Part shown: positions 11,510 to 25,318 of the stretch, piece by piece | How the letters are laid out: the number at the start of each line of letters is the position of its first letter | Position numbering within the stretch: position 1 is the first letter of the stretch | Origin: Phoronis australis | Taxonomy: Eukaryota; Phoronida; Phoronidae | Assembly: GCA_002633005.1 (NCBI GenBank) | Contig: NMRA01000029.1 | Span: forward strand, 695,119-759,118 | Direction of reading: 5' to 3' | DNA length: 64,000 nt | The notes under the pieces: model-generated | Told to the model about the DNA's origin: nothing | The model's input: only the letters and a program-made list of their open reading frames with translations | Database searches by the model: none | Made by a program: the position numbers and the translations under genes

Positions 11510-13290
11510 GAAATCCTAAAAATGTCAAAGCTGTTGAATAGACAAAGTCCGTTATGAGTGTTGTTCAAATTCCATTTCATTTTTACAGTGTGCTTCTGGA
11601 CTTGTGTGCTCTTATCAGTGAGTGATATTACAATGCAATAAACAGGCTTTGCACTAAAGTATTATCTACCTGGCCTGTAAGGTCAGGAAACTTGTTTGCA
11701 TGGTAAACATTAGGAGTTTAGTGTTAATTGCACACATTCACTAACACTAGTTTTCTTATGAAGATTTTTGTCTCTATCAAACTACCTGCCGTTTTCTATG
11801 AATAAAGTGTTTTCTATAAATAAAGTGTCGGTTGATTTTTGTGGTTATAATACACCAGTTGCAGAGGCAGTAAGCAGTTGCGTTAGCCATAACAGTAGTG
11901 GTAAAGAATTAAATTTTGTTATTGGTTATTTTCAGTTATTTTAAACTCTTGAATGGCAATACTTTTCAGCATTCATTTACTTTCTCAGTTGAGCTCCTAT
12001 GGAGTTTTCGCTAAACAATGTGGGCTCTTTTGGGGCTTTTGTGGAGACGGCAGTGCACAGGTATTATTTGCGTGTTGTTAGAAGTAAAGAATTTACTGTT
12101 GTATCAAAATTAACAACATTTTCCTATTATTGAACATGACCAATTTCTTAGACTGAATTTGCCTGCGTGATAACCCCACCTATTACTGTAACAGTTTATG
12201 TGTATTGAAGGATAATTTTCGTACTAAAAATAATTTTTTTTGGATTATGGATTTTTGTTTGTTACCTTCGCCATATATCAGTTAGTATTTGAGTCAAATG
12301 AAATAGTGGTTTCGTGGAAAACTTTAATTTGTTTTTGGACATCAGACTGCTTACTATACACGGAATGTGTGTTTCACAATATAAACATTGGGGTTGTCTT
12401 TAAACGGTAAACAAAAGGATTTTGCCAAATCTAGCTTTATTTTAAGTTTTCTGAAGTTTGATTCCCTTGATGTTTTTCTTCAGAAAAGATTGAAGATTTT
12501 AGGCATTGTTATTTTTTGATCTTTCGGAAATATTAGCTGTGGTCTGTTTTCAAAGCTGATGTTGTATCAGTGAGGTATTGTCAAAGCAGCTATTGAGAAT
12601 TGTGAAATCGAAGGCCTTGTTATGAGAGCAAATTTACATTCTGTGCATTGTCCCTAGTAAGCCAGGTTTCTTCGAAAGTGTCATGCAGGGGTGTATTGTT
12701 CTATACAAATTTTAATTTTAAAAGTACTGGAAGTTAATGGAATTCAAACTTGTCAAAGTAATTATAAAAAACATGCTACTTTAATGTGTTTCAGCTTGAT
12801 GTTTTAGTATTTAGTGAATTCTGTATTTTTTAAAGTTGTTACCATTTTTTCTTTGTCCTGTTGTTGCTTGATGAAGTGAAAGAATCGACAGCTTTGTTTG
12901 CACGTATTACTCCGACTCTTTTCCATTGTGAGATTTTCCAAGAAAAAAAAGTGAGACCATGATACTTGGATTAATTTTTCCATTTGTGAGTAAATTTTAA
13001 GCATTCTGATACTGTGAATGTCTTTTATAAATTGACATTAATGGTTGATCTTTGCTGTGAGTTTGGTGTTCATCTTGGCTTATTTCCACAGCCTATTTTA
13101 GCTCATCAATGCATTTGGGCATTGTTTGAAACAAAGGAAAGGACATCGGATTGTCAGCTATGATAAGGCAGACTGATTGAATGGATTGTGATTTAGATGT
13201 AGACTTGAACTCCATTAAGATAATACCTTTGTTATTTCTTCGTAGCCTTAATAAAATTTATTTTTGTTTAATACAAAAACATTTGTCTAG
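11510..13290. other. AT-rich intronic stretch
   Basis: No gene, exon or clear repeat boundary seen. The only features are short T- and A-runs and incidental open frames under 70 codons. Confidence 0.5.
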
Positions 13291-13798
13291 AGCCTTTCAT
13301 ACTAACGTCGATGTTTTGAGGAGTTGCGGACAGTATGAATGGTTAACTTTGGTCCTGGATCGAAGTTGAGTGCCAGTTAACTTCTTACAGCAGAGCTTCA
13401 ACGCTGCAGTTCAGTATGAACAGTTATGTTTGGTCCTATCGGCGCCATCTTTGGTCCTATCGGCGCCATTAGTGCCACTGTTGTCATCAACACCTAAAGG
13501 TTAGTGTCGTTGTTAATAGTTGCTTAATATTTTAATGGGATAATCACCAATCGAGTTCAAAAAATAAGATTTCTGTCAAGTAACACTTGTTTATGTTACC
13601 AAATTGTCACATTAAAAAAATCTTAGTGTTCATGCAGCGTTACCTTGCGATTACTTCTGTGACAACAGTGCCACCTACTGTTTACTTTGATGTCGGTTAA
13701 CTACCGAAGCCAGTATGAACCGTTTAGTTTACTTCACAGTTTACGCCTACCCTCCACTCAGACCGGAGGTAAGTCAGTAAGTCAGTATGAAAAGGCCT
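13291..13798. mobile_element. MITE-like element A (CCTTTCATACT ends)
   Basis: Starts AGCCTTTCATACTAACGTC and ends GTCAGTATGAAAAGGCCT, so the tips are inverted repeats. TAG flanks both sides and may be a 3-bp target duplication. Inside, CAGTATGAACxGTTAACTT-type words recur in both directions. A sister copy lies at 15406-15888 in the same orientation. There is no coding frame. Confidence 0.75.
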
Positions 13799-15405
13799 TA
13801 GGATGTAAACCTGAATATGATGTGACGTGTTCCAGTTTGCCTCGCATCACGAAGGATTAGCTCAGCTCCCTCTTTCACTTACCAGGACAGAAAGACAAAT
13901 TCAAACTCATGCTGTTACATGTTTCTGGAACAAATTTTCTAATCTTTTATGAATAAAAAATTGGTGGAATTTATTATGCTCAACATTATTGGGGAAAGTA
14001 TTTTTTATATGCGCTAACTTCGAAGCGATACCAAAGCTAGTTTACTGTGAAACAACACGTGTAGATGAGATAAAAGGTCATATATATTATGACAAACTAA
14101 ACTACTGCAGATATTGGTAATTACAAAATTTACATAATGTGTTGAACTGTAAAGGCGGGTGACAATCTAGTGTGACCAGGTAGAATTACTGAGATATACT
14201 AAGAGACAATGTCTCCTCCTGTAATTCGCCTCCTAGCATCCTCCCTCCTCTTTTTTGAACTTGATGTTTTATCTAGAAGTGTGGTACTGATCACTTTTAG
14301 CTGTCCTTTCATTTTTTGAAGGGATGTGATATATTCTGGATCCCTAAATTTGAAGTCTAATTCCGTCTCATTGAATTACACCGGGGTGCAAATGGGACAG
14401 CGCAGAAAAGTGTCAGAAGAGTTATGAGGTAAACGGTTACCCTTCAACGCTGGTAGCCACTGAGATTCCCTTTACCATCAGACATCTTTTATGTTGCCTA
14501 GTCAGCGCACCCTTTTTTATCAGTAAGCTTTGAAGCGGGAAGGTAATCGCTAGCACCACTTTCTCAACGGTGGGTGTTATTACACTGATATTGTTTTTTT
14601 TCTGGCTGATTTGCATCGTTACAGCCTGAAATGTCGAAAGTACGATTTTGATTTCAAATTTGGTACATTTTAAATATTACAAAATGACTAATAAAGCTCA
14701 TTTGTGTTTATCTTGAAAAATGGACACTTCCCTAAGGACCGTTGGTTTTGAATATATTTCATGCAGGTGTTCGCTTTATTTTTAATACTCTAGTCTACTT
14801 TGTTTTGTTTTTCACCGTGTTGCCAGAATAGTGACAAGTTATCATCATCAGTGAAACTTAGACTTCAGCTCTCTCCCACCGACCCACCTGACATCTATTG
14901 CTTGAATTTTCACATTGACTTTGAAGCTATGTGTAGTTAGTTTTCACTACACATTTATCACATTCTCAACAGCACTGTCTTAAAAGCTTTTGACATCTAA
15001 TTTGGTCAGGTTTTTGTTTGTAATAGTTGTAAAGCAGTTAAGTTGTATACTATTAGAATAAACCATGTGATATAATTAATTATTGTCAGTGCTTGGAAAT
15101 CGTTGAAGTTCATCAATAGGCACACTCACTTATCTTCAATCCGAAATCAATGTTGGTAGTTTTTAGCGTATTTTATTGATATTATAAATCTAAAACAACA
15201 CTGATGTTTTTTTCCAGCTGAATATTGTGGTAATGTTTATTTTTGAAGAAAGTTACAGGTTTATGCCTTTTCAAAATTCACCAGTGATGTATAGGCAGAG
15301 ATGTTTTAAACTACAGATTATGGGCTGGTTATTTACACTTAATTGCGTCTTGCTTACACCAGACAATGAGGTAACTGTCTGACTCTGGCACTGGTGCTCT
15401 TTTTA

Positions 15406-15888
15406 GGTCCTTTCATACTAACGTCAACAAGTTGATATTTTGGAAAGTTGTGGTCAATATGAACACTTAACTTCACAGTAAACAGCTGGATTTAACAATG
15501 GAGCGTCGACGCTTTGGTGCAGTATGAACGGTCAACTTCGGTCCCATCTAAATAATTACCATGGGCCACTCCTATCGTCAACAATTAAAGGGTTAGTTTC
15601 GTCACTAATAGTTGCTTACATTTTTCTCGAATCATCACAAATCGAATAAGAAATAGTTTTACGTCAATTAGCGCATTTGAATGTTCCTTAAATGTTGCAT
15701 TAAAAAAATTCTCTTAGCGTGGATGCCTTGCATGGGTGCTAACTTTTCATTACTTCGATGTCAGCACCGTCACCCACCGCTTACTTCAATATCCGCTGAC
15801 TTCCGAAGCCAGTGTGAGCAGGTCAGTTAACTTGAAGTTTAGGTGAACGCTCTGCTCGGACTGGAGTTAAGTCGGTATGAAAGGGCCT
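15406..15888. mobile_element. MITE-like element B, sister of element A
   Basis: Starts GGTCCTTTCATACTAACGTC and ends AAGTCGGTATGAAAGGGCC. The order of internal blocks follows 13291-13798: ACAATTAAAGGGTTAGTTTC, then AATAGTTGCTTA, then ACTTCCGAAGCCAGT. Divergence between the copies suggests independent old insertions rather than a recent tandem copy. Confidence 0.75.
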
Positions 15889-15889
15889 T

Positions 15890-16970
15890 TTGATCCTGGT
15901 GAAAGTCGCCTTGAAGAGGGCTGAAGGAGCAGAGGTGAAAATACCTGCATCTTTAGAAATGGATGTTTTCCTTCATTTTGTTAGCAAATTATTCTTGGCA
16001 TGTAACCCTTTTCCGCATCACAATTAAAAAATAAACTGACGTGTCACCATTCTATGATATCTGAACACAAAGGTGCACATCTCGTATTCTGTTGGTGAAG
16101 TGGAAACGGAATGTAGGATAGGTATATTGCTTTGAACAGCTTAGGAAAAACAGGTTCAGTGTCAACTGTGTACAGTGGATGGATTATTTCATGACGTAAT
16201 GTACGTAAGTAATTTCCAGTATAATGATAAAGTGAACGATAAAAATTCTCTTCAGTTTGGGACACTCTATGGCAGACAGGTGATATTTCTTTTTTGATAA
16301 GTTGCTGCACAAAAATAACTTTAGAAAAATCTACTTTGCTTTTAATTTAGCATGGTTTGCATGGCACAGCTATCGGCGAACAATATTTGTTAAAACTTTA
16401 AGCATTTGCGACAATGTGGTATAAGCCTCTGAAAGATAGAAATATGCAAATTTTGACGACTATTTTTGTCCCAAATTAAAGAAATTTTACTGTATGTCCT
16501 GAATCATCCATGAAAGTCATACTCTTCAATACTTGAACCTAGTCTACTGAGCTGTAATTGACTTGATTTCTAGACCCTTAGAGGCATTTCACCTCCTTTG
16601 ATGGGATGATGTTGATTGCTAGTGGCGGGAACTCTAGTCACTCACGATCACAAGATCCTGAGTGGTATACTACTTCCAGTGGGTTATAACTTGTAGCCCC
16701 TGTGTGAAACTTTCTCTGGTTACAGTTGTTAAGCGTTTGTGTATGAGGATGAAACCAGATGGTAACACATTTGTTTGCTACCTTTAATACTGTGTATATG
16801 GTAAAATATCACCTTCATACATTGGTGAGATTTTATGTTTTCTGTTCCTAATACAATATAGGTAGAACTAAATATAAATTTTGTAGAAATCAAATAGATG
16901 TTGGAGTGCTGTGCAGTTACCGATGAATAAAAATACAAAATAGTAAAACTAGTAAAACTAAAATGACGAG
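15890..16970. other. Intronic stretch without recognised gene
   Basis: AT-rich with only short incidental frames. I see no splice-bounded exon on either strand and no repeat boundary. Confidence 0.45.
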
Positions 16971-16975
16971 CGTCG

Positions 16976-17450
16976 GTACTAAAATATATTAAAATATCCC
17001 CACGTTTCGAGCGATGTGCTCTTTGTCAAGGGTGTGCTATAGGCTGCTGAGTACATGTGGATGGATCTAACATAGAAATGGCACAGGAGACCACATAGTG
17101 ACATTCGATAAACAACAGGAACAATATGAACAATATCGGACATAGCAACTACATGTGGGGTAGGCTTACGTATGACGAGAGAGAGAGAGAGACCCAAACA
17201 GGAGACATGCGTAGCTACTGGAGTCTATTCACTACAGACTTGTAGTGAATCCCTATGTCTCTGTGTTAAATTTTGCGATGAATTCAGCCTCGCATTTTCT
17301 ACGTGCGTACATGTCCGGCAGCCTGTCTTTAACTACCAGTACGTTGACGTCACTAATCGTATGGCGTGGGAGGTTGAAATGTTCCCCAAGTGCGGTCCCC
17401 CGGTATGTACCGTAAGAAGCTTTTGAAAAATGAGAGAAGACCAATTTTGG
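16976..17450 (-). pseudogene. Penelope-like element, 3' fragment with end of GIY-YIG endonuclease
   Basis: The minus strand encodes YRGTALGEHFNLP, then RHTISDVNVLVV and CEAEFIAKFNTE. This is the typical C-terminus of the endonuclease part of Penelope-like elements (GEHFNLP-H-ISD followed by a KFNT ending). An in-frame TAG follows TET, then GFTTSL and another stop. The downstream CCACGTTTCGAGCGATGTGC/CTTTGTCAAG segment resembles the usual 3' untranslated part of such elements. The reverse transcriptase core is absent, so this is a 5'-truncated relic inside an intron. Confidence 0.75.
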
Positions 17451-19170
17451 CCATTATTTGTGTTCGAAATGTGCAAGATTTTACCGTATTTCTATTGTGG
17501 AACAAGATAATGTGTGAATATGTTGGCGATCACTTCCTATTGCATTGAAAGACACTTAATATGAAGGACGGCAGTCTGTAGCCATGTTTTAGTCATTTCT
17601 TGTGATTGTGGGAGTTTTACTTTTAATCACTTTCGGTCAAATATTGGTAGGCAAGTAACTGATGGAAAACTCTTTGAAGAGATTTTTAAGCAATGCTTTA
17701 TTTAGACATTCTGGAAGTGAAATTGGAAGCTAAGCTTAATGCAAATCTCAGGAATTTAATATGTAATATTACAGAGTTAAGGTACAGATACTCAATAAAA
17801 TGTTTATGTAATTGTAGTGTTAGTTGCTAGAGGATGAGTTAAGCAGCAGATTGTCATTTTGAAGAGGTCCCATCCACTGTAACATTGAAATGGACACCAG
17901 TTTCAATAGCATAGCTATTGCCAGTCAAGTTGGAACAAAAAAATGTCCGACCGTGCACCCTAGTTTTGATAAATGCGCACGCACACTCATATCATAAACT
18001 GACTGTTTGTTCGACAACACTATCACCGTCTGCCCTGATATTCACCAGTTATACATTTTCACTTAACATTAATCGATCATTGTAACTGTAATAATTAACT
18101 CAAATTTTAATCCTAAATCTCTTGGTTATTTTGTTGACTCTTTGTTGCCTTAATCCTTGCTTGTAAATGCAATTATCACGCGTTAACTGCAATTAGCGGT
18201 CTACTTTACAGCAGAGCTGACATAATTTACAAGACCTTACATTATGAAAAAAGAAATATTCTACTTCTGAGAATGCGTATGCATTCACGCACGCACGCAC
18301 ACAAACACACATAAAGATTACATAACGTCAAATTAAGTAGGTGACAATCTGCTCACAGTAATTAGTGAACAAAAAAAATATGTGTAAGAAATCTGGTAAG
18401 TATAAATCATGATAAAACAACAATAAGACATAGATCCCGGAAGCTGATGGAGTAATATAATATATATTACACATACAAACTTGGGTTATGGTGGGAGGGT
18501 TTGTTGACAAGTTGATGGAAGATTATTGCATTGACCAGAAAATGTGGACATTTGCAAAATGTAGAGACAACCCTAGTTCATAATATCAGATCAATAAGAA
18601 ATGGACATGATATCAGGTTATGAGCACTACAGTTGAACAATGTTTGTAATCTCTGATTATTTAGTCAGGATGTGTAAACTGGTTTTCTTGTGGTTCGATA
18701 ACGTAATGGTAACAATTGACTTCATGCAAGTTTGTACAAATTAATGAAAACACTTCAAAACTTAATGATAAGGGTTACATTCAAATATGACTTGTTGCGC
18801 AAGAAATAAAAGTAATATAATGATAAAGTGATTGGTAAAAGTCAAAAGTATGAGAATATAGTGTGAAACACGTCAATTCATCCATCTGGTGAACTGCTTC
18901 TTATGGTTTTCGCATTAATTTAAAGCCACATACATTCATGTGTTCAAAGCCTCTAATAGCTGGAGAGAAATTGTCGGGTTTTAAAAATGGTGAGAATTAG
19001 CTTTTCTGAATTGGGACTAAGACTTTATGATGATTATTGTTTAAAATCTTTCTTCAAACTAATCGCTTCCTTGATTTTGCTAGTTACGTTACGTTGAAGG
19101 AACGTGTAGTTGTAAGTACATGGACTTTGATCATGTTGCTGTGGGTGGCTTCAAATGTTGCGTAATGTTC
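17450..19170. other. Intronic stretch with CA/CG-rich microsatellite
   Basis: No gene recognised. A short (ACGC)n/(CA)n tract lies at about 18275-18312 and the rest is AT-rich. Confidence 0.45.
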
Positions 19171-19175
19171 CTAGA

Positions 19176-19525
19176 TCACCCATTGTCCAACAGGTGGTTG
19201 ATGTTCACATTTGGTTGCCATTCAACACATATATCTCCTGTTGGCCAAATCACTTTGTTGTCTTCAGCTAGTACTGGGAACATCCTTGCTCTGTTTTGTT
19301 GTCTTGTCCCTGGCCGTCTTAATGGGATGACCTTGTGGTCGGTTGGCTGAGTGGACTGCCTGGATTCACTTGTGCGATGAGTAGGCAGTAGGTTGCAAAA
19401 CAAGGCCATGCTCCTAAATTCGAACTGTCGGAGATGGCTGTCAAATAGACGAGATATCATCCACTCCGTGGTGTCGTGTGAGCTGCTTTGTCTGCAGCAG
19501 AAACCACAAGGTTCTGGTTGGTCAT
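19176..19525 (-). CDS. Candidate alternative last exon (soluble end)
   Basis: A pyrimidine-rich acceptor (TTAACCTTTATTCCAG) precedes AT-GAC-CAA, giving phase 1 entry. The frame runs 116 codons to a TGA: DDQPEPCGFCCRQ, then EWMISRLFDSHLRQ, and finally IWPTGDICVEWQPNV, NINHLLDNG. It shares PTDxxV(I/V)P and (E/T)DN(K/R)VI words with the exon at 25990-26195. No hydrophobic segment is present, so a transcript ending here would lack the membrane anchor of 3394-3938. I do not recognise the family; a transposon-derived fragment is possible. Confidence 0.45.
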
Positions 19526-20050
19526 CTGGAATAAAGGTTAAGTTGTGTACTGTTGTAAATTTGTTCACCGAGAGCATTAATTTTTTAATGTGAGAGTTCT
19601 TCCGTTATCCAGATTTTACCAGTATTTTTTAATTAATCCCATATAGCATTTGCACATTCAAGTACTTGAGTAACCCTAAATGGGATAAGGTTGTTCGTCC
19701 CTTGGTTAATGTTGTATCTTGGTGTTAATTGTATTCTTATTCAACTCCTTGTTGGTGGATCGTTGTTTTACAATTGTGGAAATTTGTTCTGTTCACGGAA
19801 CAACCCATGCATATCTTTGGTATGACTCTCTATCTATTAATTTTGAACCTTATGGAAACTAAACTCATTCATACGCCATACGTTCCGAGATGGTTTTTAA
19901 TGTAAAGAATGAAGAAAATACATTAAATCAGTTGGAACAGAATGCTTGTATTGTCAAACTAATAAAAATATAACAAAATTTTAACAAATCTTAATGACAC
20001 CGAAGCTTCAGAGCCTATGGGAAAGGCCTTAAAGATCACCACTAACTTAC

Positions 20051-20080
20051 CTGGTAGAGGTATATCAATTTCTATGACTT
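20051..20080 (-). CDS. Micro-exon, 30 nt, phase 1-1
   Basis: Acceptor TTCATTTCCTTAG and perfect donor GTAAGT enclose 30 nt that read VIEIDIPLP between split codons. It is a multiple of three with phase 1 at both ends, like the other cassettes. Acidic and aliphatic in composition. Confidence 0.65.
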
Positions 20081-21946
20081 CTAAGGAAATGAAATCCATA
20101 AAATGTCCTTGAAAGGCAGGATACCCTGAAATGATTAAACGTTTATTGCTTATCACATCAAAACAACTTTGTCACATTGTTACACATTATTTTCTGCTTT
20201 TTTCAATTTGTTGTCTGATATTTATGTTAGGTAAAAATTAACCAAGCCTGTTCGTTCAAGTCTAGATCTTTCCGCTTTGTTTATATTTACAACTGCAGGT
20301 ACCATTGCTCCTACTGTCTTGATTTAGAACATGATTGTGGAATGTTATAAATAAGTGAAGTTGTTATAATTCTTTTAGAAAAGACTCATGGTTGTTGATG
20401 AGTCTGTTTCAGACGTCTTGTGTTGGTGCAGACTTCTCAATGTTTCAATCGTCAATGCTCTTGGTAAAGTTTGAGACATCTGCACACATGTTTAGTTGTC
20501 TTGAGTTTCCCCTTAGTTTCAGTGGTAGTGACCTGAGACAATTTGGGTACATTTGTTTACCCTGTTAGGTAAGGAAGGTGTGTGCTAACTTGACTTTCGG
20601 CTACAGAGCCAAACAGCACTCAGCTTCCTGTGACTGTAGTTTTATTTTTCTTAACAGTTACATTTCATGAACATTTGTAAAACTAATCTTTATATAGAAC
20701 TGTTTTGACCTCTAGATTGTAATGTGAAAGATGTATATTTACCTTAAAGTTTGCGGTGATTCAAATCACTACAGCACCCAATGGTAGCCATTACTTTTTT
20801 ACAAAATGTGTTACTTGAGCTTACTATTGACAAAAAATTTAGTTCAGGTTGTGATGTGAAAGCATTAAGGCAACCTTGAAACTTCTGTAGCATTTTGTGG
20901 TTGATCATTTTCCCCTTAAGTAGACCTTTTCTACTTTTTCATTTCTTGATAGAAAGTGGTTGACGTCTTCATTGAGCACCATGTCTGCCATGGTACTACC
21001 TGTTTCGACACATCACTGCGTCAAACTCGAATCTTACCGTAATGTGTTTGGCAGACCTATGAGATGAGTTTGAAGTGTTTTGAGATGACATGAGGACATT
21101 TTGGACTTATGGCACCTGAGTTCATTATGTATTTACTAGACTTCACACATACACACACGCATACAAAGACTCCATCAGGCCACAGTTTGGACATGGACTT
21201 TTGAACACGTATATGAACTTTGCTGTTCTAGTCAGATTTGAATTTCCTGCTATGGATCATGAAAGTAGGTCACTCAGGTCATCTTTGCTCAGATTACTCC
21301 CTCAAATTTTTCATTGGCTAAGGATGATGTTGAAAAGATTTTAGAGGCCATTCCCTCGCCATCGAATCAGAGCCTCTGATGGGTCTTATACAGAATGGGC
21401 AGTTTGATTGTGAGGTTTGTAGACTAACTTTGTTGAGAAATCGCTGTCATTCAGAACTGTACCTTAAGAGTCATGCTTGATGAACAGTAATATCAAAATG
21501 GAAATGAAGCAAAATTAGGCTTGTTAGGCTTGATTTGATAACTATAACTCTCGATCAAAACTTAGTCGCACAGGCAGCTGGAAATTCTCAGTACAAACTG
21601 TTAATTGCGGCTAGCCTTAAGGTCGCAAGCTCTACGTAATAGAATGCATAGGTCACTCATGAATCTACGCAGCAGCCGTCTTGGACAGTCAGCATGCTAT
21701 TTTGGACAGGTTCAACGAGGCTGCCAGATCAAAAAGTCAGGCGAAATTGCTTGAAATGATAGCCATTTTCTCAATATTATCAGCTGGTTGGCCATTGCCC
21801 AAATAAATAGGCCATCAGTCATTTCAGAAATAAGAAATTTGTTTCGAAAAAGTACTTTCTTATCGCATTCTTCCTTATTCCGTATGCCCCGTGACATGGA
21901 TCAGTGTTACTGGCAGCCTATGGAAATGACTTCAACTACATTTAGA

Positions 21947-22048
21947 CCAATACTATTGGTTTGTTTTGGTGCATTTCTTATTGTTACTGGCCAATTGAAT
22001 TTGAGCTCCTCCCATTGGCTTTATTGGGGTTTCTTTGTCTTATCCAAT
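21947..22048. promoter_or_regulatory. Cluster of six CCAAT boxes
   Basis: CCAAT or its complement occurs at 21947, 21955, 21991, 22014, 22023 and 22044, three on each strand, in about 100 nt. This density is typical of NF-Y bound promoters. No start codon with a clear coding exon was found on either side, so the link to a transcript is inference. It could mark a promoter within the minus-strand locus. Confidence 0.35.
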
Positions 22049-22922
22049 ATTTATGGTTACACCCTGCGTAAAGCTTTTCACTTAGTCTGTATCGCCCGAC
22101 ATTTGCGGTTTCATGGGAGTGATTCCAGGATTTTGCACAGCCAGTGTCATCTGCGGTTTCCCTCATGGTGGACATGCGAATTCTTCATAAAGTCATGTCA
22201 TCTGCTGCGCAAAGGCCTAACAGACTCGACGATTATTTTACAAACCAAGAGATGTTCTAGATACAAACGTTGAGTCAGATGCTGGTAGGATAAATAATCC
22301 AGCTACAGATCCGAATTGTGGTGGTAACGTGGCCAACCCACGAAATGCAAATACCTGTGCAATGAATGGTGAGCCTTTCAATCAAAGTACCGAATTTTTG
22401 GCGACAGCATTCGACATCGGCATTTTTACAGTGTGTTCCAAACTTGAGAATAGATGGTATTTAAAAAGAAGAACAGATTTGTAGCAATCATGAAAATGGC
22501 ATAGTTACTAACGTTTGACTACCGGGCTGTAAATGTATTTATAGAAATTGGTTTCAACTTGTTTAACCCTGTCCAAGTAATTGGAAACGTACATGAAGTG
22601 GTTAGTTTGGTTTACCTAATTGGATATTCAAGATTTTGTATGTTGTGCAATTTCTGCAAGAATTCTCAGGTCTAGTAGTTTTGGATGTACTGAGTCTTGT
22701 TGAATTTAGGCAAACATTAGGGACCGTCAACACTCACGTGAACTTTCGTGTTGGGCCAATTTTTTTTTGAAATTTGGACTCCTACTTTTGAAATCCTGGA
22801 TGAACTCCTGAGGTCACGTGCTTGAATTGGCATTTCAGGGCCATTGTTCTATGGTAAAACAGCAATGAATTCTTAGTTTAAGCAATGTGTACAAAGTACA
22901 TAGCTTAATCTTTGATACCTAC

Positions 22923-22961
22923 CACCACCAGTCTGAGATTGCCATCCACTGTCTCCATCAT
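22923..22961 (-). CDS. Micro-exon, 39 nt, phase 1-1
   Basis: Acceptor CTGACTTTTTTCAG and donor GTAGGT enclose 39 nt that read DGDSGWQSQTGG after a split Asp codon. An alternative donor GTATCA lies 5 nt further but would break the shared phase. Gly/Ser/Asp composition matches the other cassettes. Confidence 0.6.
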
Positions 22962-25318
22962 CTGAAAAAAGTCAGCAGTTTATTGAATGCACCGAAGAAA
23001 TCGTCTGTTTTTGTTGTGTTTTCATGTTCAGAATGGCGTGGCAGGATGGATAGAGGGGCGATGTGTGCAAAATTCAACAATGCAAGAGATCTTTAGTAGG
23101 GATACTGCGCACATTGCTGAAAACTTTCAGTGTGAGATTCACACACCTCATTATCCATACTTTACCACTTCACTTTGTGCAACAAGTCGTAAACTAAGGT
23201 TGTGCTCAGATTATGTGTATGGCGTAACCCAGGTTTCTTCTAAAATGATCATTAAAGGGCTCACAACATGTGTCATAAAATGTAGACTTATTCAAAATGT
23301 CCAAAATCAAAGTTGCTAGTGAGGTGTGTTTTTTCCAATTTCTATCCACGGGTTAAACTTATATGACAAGGATGACTAACAATTTCAAAATGAAAAGTTT
23401 TGCCATTATAATCTCAGCAGCTAGGTAAATAATTATGTAATTAGTCTTGTGACAGACTGGTTGAGGGGACATTGAAGTTTATAGCTGATTGAACTTTGCT
23501 GTTCATGTTGACAGGGTAGCGGGCTTACTCAATGAGGATTGTGACCTTAAGATATTGTACCATGGCCATTTTTGTTATCCCTATTATTTAAAACATCTAC
23601 ACTATTTGATAGTTTCAGGCAAAGTATATTGTTTTGGTGTAAGACACCATTACAAAGCCGCGCCTTCATTTTTATTTTGTGGTGAACTGCAACTTCCGGT
23701 ATTTGGACAATTGTGGGATCATTCAATCATTCAGGTCCTCTGGCCTAGGTTAGTTTTTCAAAGATTGATGCCTGTTTGCTTTAAAACAAAGAGTAATATA
23801 AAGAACATCAATACCTCGAATACTTTGTGTTGTCTTGTTTGAATTCTTCGAATCTTCAGTAAGTTTACAATCGTGCAGCAAATGTCCAATGTACGCCATT
23901 TTATCTGACGTCATTAGGCATACGACCTTGACCCTGATAGAGACCCTGCAGGTCTGGGGTCACCGGGCTGAAAAGTCCTTCAGGGACTTCCTTTATTTTG
24001 TATTTATCGTTTTTTATGTAACATCATGTGAACACACTACTACTACCATTCATTAACTGTGTTGTTTAGACAGATTCTATTACGGAAACTGCTGAATTAT
24101 TGGGGAACGCCATTGAAATCTCACCATGACAGTCACATTAGATAAACACTGGAGTCAGTACACATATAAAAAAGCCATCTCAACTGGTGTACCTGTGTGT
24201 GATGTTTATTTGGTAATACAAAGACGTAAAAGTCTTAAAATTTTGAGTACCATTATTCCTCAGTGTCAAGCACATCTTTGCTGAGCTTGTGAACCTGCGT
24301 GCTGATCTGATCAGAGACCAACATTTGGAAGTTATTTACTAATAGAGTTTTCGCTTTTTTCCCCATTCCCAGTTGTAAAATGTAGTACTCTTTTCAGTGG
24401 GGAAAGTTGATATACACTTTTGAGAACTAACAATTCATACCACAAGAGTATACAAAGCAAAGCACGGTTCAAAGGTTATAAGCTTGGAAAAACAACCAAA
24501 AGTAATTCAAGCTGTTAAATCTGTAAATACTTTACAAAAGTCAATTCTCTTAGCCTTAACTTCATCCACCAGGCATTCAAGAAATTTCTGAAAGTAAAAT
24601 GTATGCCACTGTCCAACAGTTAGCTCAACATAACTTCCATTGTAAGGTACCCATCTACGTTGTAAAGTCAGTTCTGAACAAAGCATTTAAGTCCAATATG
24701 GTTAATTGCATTTGCATGTAATTATCGTCTCTGGCCTTTGACTTTAAGGGTAGCGGAGCATGCCATTGTTGAACACTGGAGTCCTTCCACAAGTCGGAAT
24801 CATTTTGCCTAACCGAAGTGGCTGCAAGAACTCTTTTCTTTTCATCTGACTAACTGACTGATTTGTGTAAAAAGTTTTACACTTTGCGCATTCCAGTGTT
24901 CTATCATATGACATTTGTGTTAAATTGTAATTCTCTTCAATAATGGCTTGCCACAGAATACTTTATTAGTAACTGTCTCTTAAAAATTTTATCCAATTAG
25001 GGAAGACAAGCATGATTTGTTACAGTGTTCCTGGAATGCCTGTTGAGATGAAAGCATACTAGACTAAGTTATCGTCTAGCACAGTCTTCAACAATATTGT
25101 GCTGTAACTTTGGGTTTTTGAAAGCTATTTTATTAAAAACTTTTTGCTCTATATTCTGCTTCATTCTTGATCAAAATTTTGTTACACAGCCGTCAAAGCC
25201 GACCTCTACATTTCATCGGTAAACTATGTTTGGCGGTTCGTTTACCATGTTTTTACGGTGAAAAGGAGTCCGTGACTGTATTATGGAGTGAATGGGTCAT
25301 GATTTGTGAGTCTGATCC

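Noticed and set aside
21788-22273. Plus-strand frame of 161 codons
   Set aside because: Overlaps the CCAAT cluster, has no splice sites or family motif, and the opposite strand is open too.
23489-23842. Plus-strand frame of 117 codons
   Set aside because: No splice context, no family motif, Tyr/His/Leu-rich composition expected from AT-rich DNA.
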